Below, piece after piece: positions 43,069 to 51,722 of a stretch of DNA of 64,000 nucleotides (its first letter is position 1; every line of letters begins with the position of its first letter). The position numbers and the translations under genes are program-made. The notes beneath the pieces were generated by a model. It had not been told where the DNA came from. It did not search any database and saw only the letters and a program-made list of their open reading frames with translations. The DNA is taken from positions 1 to 64,000 of the forward strand of contig CBFHYJ010000001.1 of assembly GCA_965659945.1 (NCBI GenBank). Reading direction: 5' to 3'. Source of the DNA: VMDJ01 sp965659945. Its GTDB lineage: Bacteria; Pseudomonadota; Gammaproteobacteria; Chromatiales; Chromatiaceae.

Positions 43069-43455
43069 ATGGGTAATTTGTCGATTCAGACTTTTATCAG
43101 CTTTGCAGGCGTGGGAGCGATTGCCACGGCTTTACAATACATCTTGCTGACGATTCAGGTCGAATTGATTGGCGTCGGCGCGGTCTTGGCGTCTTTCTTT
43201 GCCTATGCGATCAGTTCGATCGTGAATTACCTGATGAAGTATCACTATGTATTTTCATCGCAACAAAAGCACCGCAAAACAGCTCCACGCTATCTGATTA
43301 TTTCGAGCATTGGCTTAGCGCTCAATACGCTGATGATGTATATCGGCGTGGAAGGCTTTGGCTGGCACTATCTGGCGGCGCAAATCATTGTGACTGGCAT
43401 TGTGTTGGTGTGGAACTACACCGCTAGCGCGCTGTGGACCTTTCGGGCCGATTAA
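43069..43455 (+). CDS. GtrA family membrane protein
   Basis: A 128-residue protein with four membrane helices (about 8-28, 35-55, 75-95, 100-120), matching the GtrA/DPMS family thought to help flip lipid-linked sugars. No glycosyltransferase partner is adjacent. The ATG is only five bases beyond the T run of the preceding terminator and has no ribosome site, so translation would need a leaderless or read-through message. Confidence 0.85.
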   Translation: MGNLSIQTFISFAGVGAIATALQYILLTIQVELIGVGAVLASFFAYAISSIVNYLMKYHYVFSSQQKHRKTAPRYLIISSIGLALNTLMMYIGVEGFGWHYLAAQIIVTGIVLVWNYTASALWTFRAD

Positions 43456-43488
43456 GCCGCACCATCAAACTTTCTAATGGCTTTGCGT

Positions 43489-43517
43489 TTTCGCGTTTGG
43501 GCTAAATGCTCTAGAAT
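43489..43517 (+). promoter_or_regulatory. Candidate sigma-70 promoter for ppa
   Basis: -35 TTTCGC (43489-43494), 17-base spacer, -10 TAGAAT (43512-43517, 5 of 6). Transcription would start near 43524, giving a leader of about 43 bases with GAGGA before the ATG. Confidence 0.42.
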
Positions 43518-43566
43518 GAGACCGTTTTCGCTAATTTGCGTCCGACTTAATTTTTGAGGAAAAAAC

Positions 43567-44094
43567 ATGATCTTAGATCGCGTAGAGCCTGGTAAGAACG
43601 TACCAGACGAAATCAACGTCATTATCGAAATCTCTGCGGGTAAAGATCCGGTGAAGTATGAAATCGACAAAGCGACAGGCGCGATGTTTGTTGACCGATT
43701 CCTGGGTACGGCGATGTTCTACCCGTGTAACTACGGTTACGTGCCGCAGACCTTGTCACTCGATGGCGACCCGGTTGATGTGATGGTGATTGCTCCTCTG
43801 CCAATTCAAGCCGGTGCGGTAATCAAGTGTCGCCCACTGGGTGTGTTGGATATGGAAGATGACGGCGGCGTGGATATGAAGATCCTTGCGGTTCCAGTAA
43901 CCAAGTTGACACCACTCTACAAGGACATGAAAGACTACAACGATATGCCAGATGAAACCTTGGCACGTTTGGTTCACTTCTTTGAGCACTACAAAGATCT
44001 TGAAGAAGGTAAGTGGGTCAAGATGGGTGGCTGGAAAGGCGTTGATGATGCCAAGAAAGAAATCCTAGCGAGTATTGATCGCTACACCGACTAA
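43567..44094 (+). CDS. ppa: Inorganic pyrophosphatase
   Basis: Soluble family I pyrophosphatase, 175 residues. The signature DGDPVDVMV (Asp ligands for Mg2+) is at about 65-73, and YPCNYGYVPQTL precedes it. Note that Sat running towards ATP needs pyrophosphate, so hydrolysis by Ppa would compete with it. GAGGA precedes the ATG. Confidence 0.97.
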   Translation: MILDRVEPGKNVPDEINVIIEISAGKDPVKYEIDKATGAMFVDRFLGTAMFYPCNYGYVPQTLSLDGDPVDVMVIAPLPIQAGAVIKCRPLGVLDMEDDGGVDMKILAVPVTKLTPLYKDMKDYNDMPDETLARLVHFFEHYKDLEEGKWVKMGGWKGVDDAKKEILASIDRYTD

Positions 44095-44100
44095 ACATTC

Positions 44101-44119
44101 AGCCCCTCATTGAGGGGCT
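44101..44119 (+). terminator. Hairpin after ppa, weak terminator
   Basis: AGCCCCTC - ATT - GAGGGGCT is a perfect 8-bp stem, but it is followed by TATCAC with no T run. It may attenuate read-through into moaC, which starts 22 bases later, or only protect the ppa 3' end. Confidence 0.35.
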
Positions 44120-44140
44120 TATCACTTAAGGCTTCCGCTG

Positions 44141-44623
44141 ATGTCTGACGAACTCACTCACTTTGATGCCCACGGCCAAGCCCACATGGTGGATATTGGC
44201 GGTAAGGAGAGCACACACCGTGTTGCGGTGGCGAGCGGTTCGATCACGATGGATGCGGCCACCTTAGCGTTGATCGCTCAAGGCGGTCATAAGAAAGGCG
44301 ATGTGCTGGGGATTGCGCGCGTTGCGGGCATCATGGCGTCGAAGAAGACCAGCGACTTGGTACCTTTGTGTCATCCATTACCCCTAACGCATGTGTCGAT
44401 CGAGTTTGAGATTGATGAGGCGAACCATAAAGTTGATGCCTCTTGTCGTGCTGAAACGCGTGGTCAAACCGGTGTGGAGATGGAAGCACTTTGTGCGCTG
44501 CAAGTCGCTCTACTGACGATCTACGATATGTGTAAAGCAGTCGATCGCGGCATGGTGATTTCAGATGTGCAGCTTGAGCATAAGTCCGGCGGTAAATCCG
44601 GCGAGTGGAATCGCGCTCAGTGA
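44141..44623 (+). CDS. moaC: Cyclic pyranopterin monophosphate synthase MoaC
   Basis: Second step of molybdenum cofactor synthesis. 160 residues, with LVPLCHPLPLTHVSIEF, TGVEMEALCALQVALLTIYDMCKAVD and the KSGGKSGEW C-terminus. It stands alone here without other moa genes. Its stop overlaps the next start as GTGA. Confidence 0.96.
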   Translation: MSDELTHFDAHGQAHMVDIGGKESTHRVAVASGSITMDAATLALIAQGGHKKGDVLGIARVAGIMASKKTSDLVPLCHPLPLTHVSIEFEIDEANHKVDASCRAETRGQTGVEMEALCALQVALLTIYDMCKAVDRGMVISDVQLEHKSGGKSGEWNRAQ

Positions 44624-45216
44624 ACTCGACCTATTTTCAAGCCAGCTTTATTACTAGCGCGGCGAAGTTATCCCAATCACCTGAAGACAACGGTTACGAG
44701 ATTGCATTTGCCGGTCGTTCGAATGCCGGTAAGTCGAGTGCGATTAATACGCTGTGTCAACAAACCGCTTTAGCACGCACCAGTCGCACACCCGGTCGTA
44801 CGCAGTTACTAAATTTCTTTCGCATTGATGATCAACGTCGTTTAGTTGACCTGCCCGGTTATGGCTATGCGGCGGTCGCGCAAGACATCAAAGCCGACTG
44901 GCAAGGTGCGTTAGCCGATTACTTAGAAAAGCGTGAATGTTTACGCGGCGTGATCTTAATGATGGATTCGCGTCATCCGCTAAAAGATTACGACATCCAA
45001 ATGCTTGAGTGGGCTAACCACATCAAGATACCGGTACATGTGTTACTCACCAAAGTAGATAAGTTGAACCGTAAAGAACAAGCCATCTCACTTGAGCGTG
45101 TTGATGCAGCACTGAAAGAGTTTAGCCTCGACTTTAGCGTTCAGTTGTTTTCATCACTTAAACGCTGGGGCGTTGATGAAGCGCATGAGAAGCTCGACCA
45201 ATGGTTTGAGCTTTAA
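44620..45216 (+). CDS. yihA: Ribosome biogenesis GTPase YihA/YsxC (EngB)
   Basis: TrmE-Era-like GTPase for 50S assembly, 198 residues from the GTG at 44620. G1 GRSNAGKSSAI, G2/G3 SRTPGRTQLLNFF and DLPGYGYA, G4 TKVDK. The GTG overlaps the moaC stop. Convergent with polA; the stops interleave over four bases (TTAA). Confidence 0.95.
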   Translation: MNSTYFQASFITSAAKLSQSPEDNGYEIAFAGRSNAGKSSAINTLCQQTALARTSRTPGRTQLLNFFRIDDQRRLVDLPGYGYAAVAQDIKADWQGALADYLEKRECLRGVILMMDSRHPLKDYDIQMLEWANHIKIPVHVLLTKVDKLNRKEQAISLERVDAALKEFSLDFSVQLFSSLKRWGVDEAHEKLDQWFEL

Positions 45217-47936
45217 TGCGCCTCTTCCCAGTTAGCGCCACTACCCACTTCCACTAACAGCGGCACATTCAAGTCAGCTGCTGACTCCATCAAGCTTTTA
45301 ATTTTGGCTGTGGCTGAATCCATGTCATTTGGCGCAACCTCGAACACCAGTTCGTCATGCACTTGCATCAGCAGATGCACATCAGGCTTATCGTTTACCA
45401 ACCACTGATCCACACTGAGCATCGCACGTTTGATGATGTCGGCGGCTGTACCTTGCATCGGCGCGTTAATCGCTGCACGTTCAGCCCCCGCACGACGTGC
45501 GCCATTACGTGCATTGATCTCGGGTAGATACAAACGACGACCAAATAAAGTTTCGACATAGCCTTGATCTTTAGCTTGCTCGCGCGTGCGATTCATATAG
45601 TCCTGCACACCGGGGTAACGATTAAAGTATAGATCAATATAGTCCTGCGCCTCGTTACGACCAACGCCGAGTTGTTTAGCTAAACCAAACGCCGACATGC
45701 CATAGATCAAACCAAAGTTAATTGCTTTAGCAGCGCGACGTTGATCATCGGTAACATTATCTGGGTTATCCGCTGCAAATACTTCGGCTGCGGTAGCACG
45801 GTGAATATCCGCACCTTCAGAGAAGGCTGTGAGCAGACCTTTATCCGCAGATAGGTGCGCCATGATGCGCAGCTCAATCTGTGAGTAGTCGGCAGCGACC
45901 ATGTTCCATCCGCTTTGCGGAATAAAGGCGCGACGAATACGTCGACCTTCTTCACTACGAATCGGGATGTTCTGCAAATTTGGATCGGATGAACTCAAAC
46001 GACCGGTTGCAGCAACCGCTTGGTGGTAACTGGTATGAATGCGCTGGCTTTGCGCATCAATCATATCTGGCAACTTATCGGTATACGTCGACTTGAGCTT
46101 GGCAAGGCCACGATGCTCCAAGATAACGCTGGGTAACTCATGCCCCATCTCGGCAAGTTCTTGCAGCACATTCTCTGCTGTCGATGGCGCACCTTTTGGT
46201 GTCTTTGCAACAACCGGCAGCTCTAACTCATCGAAGAAGATCTCACCAATTTGTTTTGGTGAACCCATGTTGAAGCTGCGCCCTGCAATCTCATAGGCTT
46301 GTTGTTCAAGCTGATGTAATCGTTCGGCGAGCTGCGCGCTTTGTTGTTTGAGTTGTGTGCTATCAATCACCACGCCTTGGCGCTCAATGCGCGAGAGCAC
46401 TGACAGTAATGGCACTTCAAGATCGGTGACTAAGTTGGCCAAGCTAGGCTCTTGCTTTACCTTTGACCATAAGTGCTGATGCAAGCGTAAGGTGATATCA
46501 GCATCTTCTGCAGCATAGGGGCCGGCTTGCTCGATATCGATTTGATCGAAGCGTAATTGCTTAGCGCCTTTACCTGCGATGTCTTCAAAGTGAACCGTCT
46601 TAAGCTCAAGGTAACGTTCGGCAAGTGAGTCCATATCGTGACGACCTGCGCTGCTGTTATACACATACGACTCGAGCATGGTGTCGTAAGCGATACCCTT
46701 TAATTCGATACCGTGATTAGCTAGCACGCTTTTATCGTACTTAAGATTCTGACCGACTTTTTTATGCGCATCCGACTCTAAGATGGGCTTTAGTGATGCG
46801 AGCACATCATCACGGTGTAATTGCTCTGGTGCACCGGGATAACAATGCGTGAGTGGCACGTAGGCTGCTTTACCTGCTTCTACGGCAAAGGATACGCCGA
46901 CCACTTCGGCTTGCATGTAATCCAAGCTGGTCGTTTCGGTATCAAAAGCAAACAGCTCTGCATTGTTAAGTTGTTCTAGCCACGCATCAAAGTCAGCTTG
47001 CTTGAACACGATGTCGTATTGCACATCGATCTTCTCAGCTTTCTTTTCTTCTAGCTGTTGAACTGATTTGTTTTCAGCTTTCGCACCATCGAGTGTAGCC
47101 AAGTAACGACGCGACTCAATGCGTGTGTAATGTTTGCGTAACTCGTCAGTATTAGCTGCGCTTGGTTTTAGCTGATCAATGGTTACGGGTAGTTCAACAT
47201 TGAGCTTTATGGTGGTGAGCTCACGTGAGAGTTTGAGTTGATCGAGATTGCCGCGCAGGTTTTCACCGATCTTGCCTTTGATCTCTTCGGCATGTTTGAC
47301 CAAGTTATCGATCGTCTCGTATTCACCAAGCCACTTTGCCGCGGTCTTTGGACCACACTTAGGAATGCCCGGAATGTTATCCGCGCTATCGCCGACCAGT
47401 GCTAAGTAATCGATGATTTGTTCTGGCGTGACATCAAACTTATCGATGACGCCTTGGCGATCCATCACGACATCATTCATCGTGTTGATCAAAGTGATGT
47501 GGTTGTTAACCAACTGCGCCATGTCTTTATCGCCGGTTGAGATCAATGATGGTATGCCTTTATCTGCCGCTTGTTGCGCCAAGGTGCCAATCACGTCGTC
47601 GGCTTCGACATTGGAGATCATGACCAAGGGCAAACCCATCGCTTGAATGATCTGATGCAGCGGCTCAATCTGTTGACGCAAATCATCGGGCATCGGAGGG
47701 CGATGCGCTTTGTACTCGCTATACATCTCATCACGGAAGGTTTTACCCGGCGCATCAAACACTACCGCGATATATTCTGGCTGATATTCATCGATCAGCT
47801 TGTTCAACATATTGAGTACACCAACAATTGCACCAGTCGCTTCGCCGTGCGAATTGGTGAGTGGCGGTAGTGCGTGATAGGCGCGGAACAGGTACGACGA
47901 GCCGTCGACAAGGATAAAAGGAGGTTGAGTATTCAT
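45213..47936 (-). CDS. polA: DNA polymerase I
   Basis: 907 residues from the ATG at 47936. N-terminal 5'-3' exonuclease (VDGSSYLFRAYHALPPL, GDSADNIPGIPKCG), an active-looking 3'-5' proofreading domain (FAFDTETTSLD, LKYDKSVL, YAAEDADITLRLH), and polymerase motifs A DYSQIELRIMAHLS, B RRAAKAINFGLIYG and C MQVHDELVFEV. The upstream nine codons of the open frame are ignored because family homology starts here. Confidence 0.97.
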   Translation of the reverse strand: MNTQPPFILVDGSSYLFRAYHALPPLTNSHGEATGAIVGVLNMLNKLIDEYQPEYIAVVFDAPGKTFRDEMYSEYKAHRPPMPDDLRQQIEPLHQIIQAMGLPLVMISNVEADDVIGTLAQQAADKGIPSLISTGDKDMAQLVNNHITLINTMNDVVMDRQGVIDKFDVTPEQIIDYLALVGDSADNIPGIPKCGPKTAAKWLGEYETIDNLVKHAEEIKGKIGENLRGNLDQLKLSRELTTIKLNVELPVTIDQLKPSAANTDELRKHYTRIESRRYLATLDGAKAENKSVQQLEEKKAEKIDVQYDIVFKQADFDAWLEQLNNAELFAFDTETTSLDYMQAEVVGVSFAVEAGKAAYVPLTHCYPGAPEQLHRDDVLASLKPILESDAHKKVGQNLKYDKSVLANHGIELKGIAYDTMLESYVYNSSAGRHDMDSLAERYLELKTVHFEDIAGKGAKQLRFDQIDIEQAGPYAAEDADITLRLHQHLWSKVKQEPSLANLVTDLEVPLLSVLSRIERQGVVIDSTQLKQQSAQLAERLHQLEQQAYEIAGRSFNMGSPKQIGEIFFDELELPVVAKTPKGAPSTAENVLQELAEMGHELPSVILEHRGLAKLKSTYTDKLPDMIDAQSQRIHTSYHQAVAATGRLSSSDPNLQNIPIRSEEGRRIRRAFIPQSGWNMVAADYSQIELRIMAHLSADKGLLTAFSEGADIHRATAAEVFAADNPDNVTDDQRRAAKAINFGLIYGMSAFGLAKQLGVGRNEAQDYIDLYFNRYPGVQDYMNRTREQAKDQGYVETLFGRRLYLPEINARNGARRAGAERAAINAPMQGTAADIIKRAMLSVDQWLVNDKPDVHLLMQVHDELVFEVAPNDMDSATAKIKSLMESAADLNVPLLVEVGSGANWEEAH

Positions 47937-47983
47937 GGCCTCAGGATACCCTGCCTGTATCACTGAGGCATGACATTTTCCCG

Positions 47984-49375
47984 TTAGCTAGCGAGTTTTA
48001 GCTCGGGTTCTGCTGCAACAATTCTTGCCTCTTTCATGGTGACCAACTCCTCAGCACTGACCGGATGAATCGCAATAGTATTATCCAAATCCGCTTTGCT
48101 TGCCCCCATCTTTAGCGCGACCGCAAAACCCTGCAGCATTTCATCTACACCTTCACCGATCAGGTGAATCCCGACAATACGCTCCTGCTGACCCGCACAG
48201 ATCAATTTCATCGCTGTTGTCGAGCCATGCTGATTTAAAGCGTATCGCATCGGCGTGAAGTTGGTCTCATAAATCTTCAGCTCTTCACCTAGGCGGCGAG
48301 CTTGCGTCTCGGTTAGACCGACGCTACCAATCGGTGGATGGGTGAACACCACGCTCGGTATGTTGGCGTAGTCGACCTTTCGCTCAGCCTTACCGGAGAA
48401 GAGTCGATCTGCTAATCGACGACCTACGGCAATTGCCACTGGGGTTAATGTCACTTGCCCTGTGATATCACCAATCGCATAAATACCATCGACGTTGGTA
48501 TTTTGATATTCGTCTGTTGGTATCAAACCATTGTCCAAACGCTTAACCCCTGCCAACTCAACATTTAAACTTGCCGTATTCGGGCGACGTCCGATTGCCC
48601 AGATCACACTATCGAAGCCAGCGAACTGAGCGCCTTGTTTTGTTGCAACACAGATGCCGTCTTCACGTTGCTCTAAAGCATTCACCTCAACACCTACGTT
48701 CAGCTCGATACCTTGCTGTCGCATCTGGTCTGCCAAGGTATGACTGATCATCTCATCAAACCCGACGAGTAATCGATCCTCCAAACCAAACAAAAAGACC
48801 TCTGACCCTAAGGCACGCATCACTCCCGCTAACTCGGCACCGATATAACCTCCGCCTATCACAGCTACGCGTTTAGGTTGCTGCTTTAGCTCGAAGAACC
48901 CATCTGATGTGATCCCTAATTCAGCACCGGAGATCGGTGGCACCATTGGGGTTGCACCGGTCGCAATCACAATGTGATCTGCGCGATAGATCATGTCACT
49001 TACACGAACGCTATCTGCATCGACAAATTGACCGTAACCTACGATCACATCAATGCCTAATTGCTCTGCATATCCATCCCAGTATTCGGTAATGTTATTG
49101 ATGTATTGATCACGCCCTTCAATTAAGCGTGACCAATCAAACCCATCATGCGTTACTTGATGGCCAAAGCCCGATGCATCCTTCACCGCATGGGCTAAGT
49201 GTGCGGCATACCACATCACTTTTTTCGGCACGCACCCTTGATTAACACAGGTGCCGCCTAAGCCATTCGGCTCGATAATCGCAACGCGCTTACCTAACTT
49301 AGCCGCGATTTCAGCAATCGCTAAGCCACCACTGCCACCGCCTAAACTGATCAAATCATAATGCTTTGTTGTCAT
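47984..49375 (-). CDS. Glutathione-type disulfide reductase, possibly NADH-dependent glutathione amide reductase
   Basis: 463-residue flavoprotein disulfide reductase. FAD motif GGGSGG (12-17), redox pair Cys43/Cys48 (GGTCVNQGCVPKK), pyridine-nucleotide motif GGGYIGAELAG (174-184), C-terminal HPVSAEE with the catalytic His/Glu. In E. coli Gor the NADPH phosphate is held by two arginines in VRKHAPLRSFD; the matching stretch here is GLEDRLLVGFD (197-207), which lacks both and has a Glu. This suggests NADH preference, as in glutathione amide reductase of purple sulfur bacteria. It lies 44 bases after the Prx-Grx gene. Confidence 0.9.
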   Translation of the reverse strand: MTTKHYDLISLGGGSGGLAIAEIAAKLGKRVAIIEPNGLGGTCVNQGCVPKKVMWYAAHLAHAVKDASGFGHQVTHDGFDWSRLIEGRDQYINNITEYWDGYAEQLGIDVIVGYGQFVDADSVRVSDMIYRADHIVIATGATPMVPPISGAELGITSDGFFELKQQPKRVAVIGGGYIGAELAGVMRALGSEVFLFGLEDRLLVGFDEMISHTLADQMRQQGIELNVGVEVNALEQREDGICVATKQGAQFAGFDSVIWAIGRRPNTASLNVELAGVKRLDNGLIPTDEYQNTNVDGIYAIGDITGQVTLTPVAIAVGRRLADRLFSGKAERKVDYANIPSVVFTHPPIGSVGLTETQARRLGEELKIYETNFTPMRYALNQHGSTTAMKLICAGQQERIVGIHLIGEGVDEMLQGFAVALKMGASKADLDNTIAIHPVSAEELVTMKEARIVAAEPELKLAS

Positions 49376-49419
49376 GAGTCATCTCCATAACTCGGGGTAG
49401 CACGCTACCCCGGTTAACC

Positions 49420-50166
49420 TTAGGCCGCTTTTTTCTCAGAGGTTTCTAAGTGTGCGATTAAGTCATCTGAGCCACCAATGTACTGACCATCGATGAATAC
49501 TTGTGGCACTGTTTCTTTTCCGCTTAAGGCACGAACCGTGCGGATGCCAATACCTTTACCCAAACTAATTTCCTCATAGGCCATGCCACGATCTGTCAGT
49601 TGCTTTTTTGCTTCTGCGCAGAACGGACAACCTGGCTTGGTGACGATGCTAATCGCTGCAGGCTTTTGCGCCTGAGGATTGATGTAGTTGAGCATGGTGT
49701 CCGCATCCGATACCTCAAATGGGTCGCCGGGTACGTTTGGCTCAATAAACATTTGATCGATAACGCCATCTTTAACCAACATCGAGTAGCGCCAGCTGCG
49801 CTTACCGAATCCAAGATCAGACTTGTCGACAAGCATGCCCATGCCTTTGGTGAACTCACCGTTACCATCGGGAATCAGCGTTACATTGTCTGCCTCTTGA
49901 TGCTCTTTCCATGCATCCATCACAAAGGCATCATTCACTGACATACAGACAATTTCATCCACACCTTCTTGTTTGAATACTGGCGCTAGCTCGTTAAAGC
50001 GAGGCAGGTGGGTTGATGAGCATGTCGGGGTGAAAGCACCGGGTAGCGAGAACACCACAACGGTTCGACCGCTGAAGAGCTGCTCTGATGCCACATCGAC
50101 AAATTCACCGTTTTGACGGGTTTTGAACGTAGCGCTAGGGATGCGCTGACCAACCATTGAGTTCAT
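49420..50166 (-). CDS. Peroxiredoxin-glutaredoxin fusion (hybrid Prx5)
   Basis: 248 residues: a Prx5 domain (1-160) with peroxidatic Cys49 (PGAFTPTCSSTH), joined to a glutaredoxin (170-245) with the CPFC site at 180-183. It reduces hydroperoxides with the thiol pool through its own glutaredoxin. GGAGAGG precedes the ATG. The gene leads into the disulfide reductase, the same order as garA-garB in Chromatium. Confidence 0.95.
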   Translation of the reverse strand: MNSMVGQRIPSATFKTRQNGEFVDVASEQLFSGRTVVVFSLPGAFTPTCSSTHLPRFNELAPVFKQEGVDEIVCMSVNDAFVMDAWKEHQEADNVTLIPDGNGEFTKGMGMLVDKSDLGFGKRSWRYSMLVKDGVIDQMFIEPNVPGDPFEVSDADTMLNYINPQAQKPAAISIVTKPGCPFCAEAKKQLTDRGMAYEEISLGKGIGIRTVRALSGKETVPQVFIDGQYIGGSDDLIAHLETSEKKAA

Positions 50167-50206
50167 TTCACCTCTCCTGTTATTAGGTAAAAACTAAGTG
50201 GAGAGG

Positions 50207-50235
50207 ATTATTGATAGAAATTTAAAATAGGTAAA
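50207..50235 (-). promoter_or_regulatory. Candidate promoter for the Prx-Grx gene
   Basis: Minus strand: -35 TTTACC (50230-50235), 17-base spacer, -10 AATAAT (50207-50212, 5 of 6). The -35 sits at one edge of an AT-rich palindrome, TAAAATTTTA (50232-50241). The start of transcription would be about 35 bases before the ATG. Confidence 0.4.
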
Positions 50236-50268
50236 ATTTTATATTTAAATCGGATTGATAGTTTTTGG

Positions 50269-51720
50269 CTATTTACGCCAAAAGGTCGGTGTCAGTAATA
50301 CCAACAAAGTGAAGATCTCGAGTCGACCGAGCAGCATGGCGAAGCACAGAATCCATTTCCCCGGATCGTGCATCTCGGCATAGTTCAAACCAACCTCACC
50401 TAAACCTGGGCCAAGGTTGTTGATACTTGCCGCAACCGCACTGAAGGCAGTCATTAGATCGAGTCCAGTCGCTGCGAGCGCTAAATACATCACAGTGAAG
50501 CTCGCCACATACAGAGCGAAGAAACCCCACACTGCCTCAATGACTCGAGAGGGAACCACCTTGCCACCGATGCGCACTGGAATCTGTGCACTGGGGTGAA
50601 TCAAACGCGTGATCTCGCGCATGCCTTGCTTGATCAGTAAATACAAACGAATCACTTTGATACCGCCACCGGTTGAGCCGGCACAGCCGCCTACGAAGCT
50701 GGCAAACAATAAGGTGATCGCGATAAAGCCTGGCCAGTTATAAAACTCTGCGGTGGTAAAGCCAGCGGTGGTTCCGATCGAAACCGCTTGGAATAAACCA
50801 TGTACCCATGCATCGTTCCAATTGTCGTAACTGTTGGTGAACCACAAACCAAGAATGGTGACGGTGATAACGATCAGCTGAATCACAATGTAGAACTTGA
50901 ATTCATCATCGTGCCAGTAGCCTTTGGGGTTTCTTGAGCGGAAGGCAACAAAGTGCAGCGAGAAGTTAACCGCTGCTAACAACATAAAGACCACCGCAAC
51001 TAAATAAATCGCGGTGCTATCAAAGAAGCCCATGCTGGCATCGTGTGTGGAGAAGCCACCGATCGCTACCGTTGAGAAAGCATGACCGATTGCATCAAAG
51101 GTATTCATGCCGGCTACCCAATAGGCAAAAGCACAAGCTACGGTTAATGACAGGTAGATCATCCACAACGCTTTGGCCGTTTCGGTAATCCGAGGCGTGA
51201 GCTTTGAGTCTTTCATTGGGCCCGGTGTTTCTGCACGATAAAGCTGCATACCACCGATACCAAGAATCGGTAGTACGGCGACCGCTAAAACGATGATACC
51301 CATGCCACCCAACCACTGAAGCTGTTGGCGATAAAACAAGATCGACTCAGGTAACTCATCTAAATGCGTGATGACAGTTGCACCCGTTGTAGTTAATCCC
51401 GATACCGATTCAAAAATGGCATCGGTAATTGATAGTTGAGGGTCAGTGGATAGGATAAAAGGTAAAGCACCGGTTACGGTTAACACGGTCCAAAACATCA
51501 CCACGATAATGAAGCCATCGCGGACTCGTGCTTCGCGACGCACATGCGCTACTGGTAACCAGATCAACATACCTGCGGTGATGATGATGCCAAACGCGGT
51601 AAGAAAGGCGAGCATCGCGCTGTCATCATAGATCCAGGACACCGCGACTGGTGGCAGCATGGTGACGCTAAAGACCGTCAGCAAGATACCTAAGATGCGT
51701 TGGATGGCTTTAAACGACAT
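50269..51720 (-). CDS. trkH: Trk potassium uptake protein TrkH
   Basis: 483-residue K+ channel subunit with four membrane-pore-membrane repeats; filter sequences include SGLTTTGATV (about 96-105) and SIGTTAGFTTAEF. TrkA regulates it. Two bases after trkA, so the pair is cotranslated. Confidence 0.95.
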   Translation of the reverse strand: MSFKAIQRILGILLTVFSVTMLPPVAVSWIYDDSAMLAFLTAFGIIITAGMLIWLPVAHVRREARVRDGFIIVVMFWTVLTVTGALPFILSTDPQLSITDAIFESVSGLTTTGATVITHLDELPESILFYRQQLQWLGGMGIIVLAVAVLPILGIGGMQLYRAETPGPMKDSKLTPRITETAKALWMIYLSLTVACAFAYWVAGMNTFDAIGHAFSTVAIGGFSTHDASMGFFDSTAIYLVAVVFMLLAAVNFSLHFVAFRSRNPKGYWHDDEFKFYIVIQLIVITVTILGLWFTNSYDNWNDAWVHGLFQAVSIGTTAGFTTAEFYNWPGFIAITLLFASFVGGCAGSTGGGIKVIRLYLLIKQGMREITRLIHPSAQIPVRIGGKVVPSRVIEAVWGFFALYVASFTVMYLALAATGLDLMTAFSAVAASINNLGPGLGEVGLNYAEMHDPGKWILCFAMLLGRLEIFTLLVLLTPTFWRK

Positions 51721-51722
51721 AT

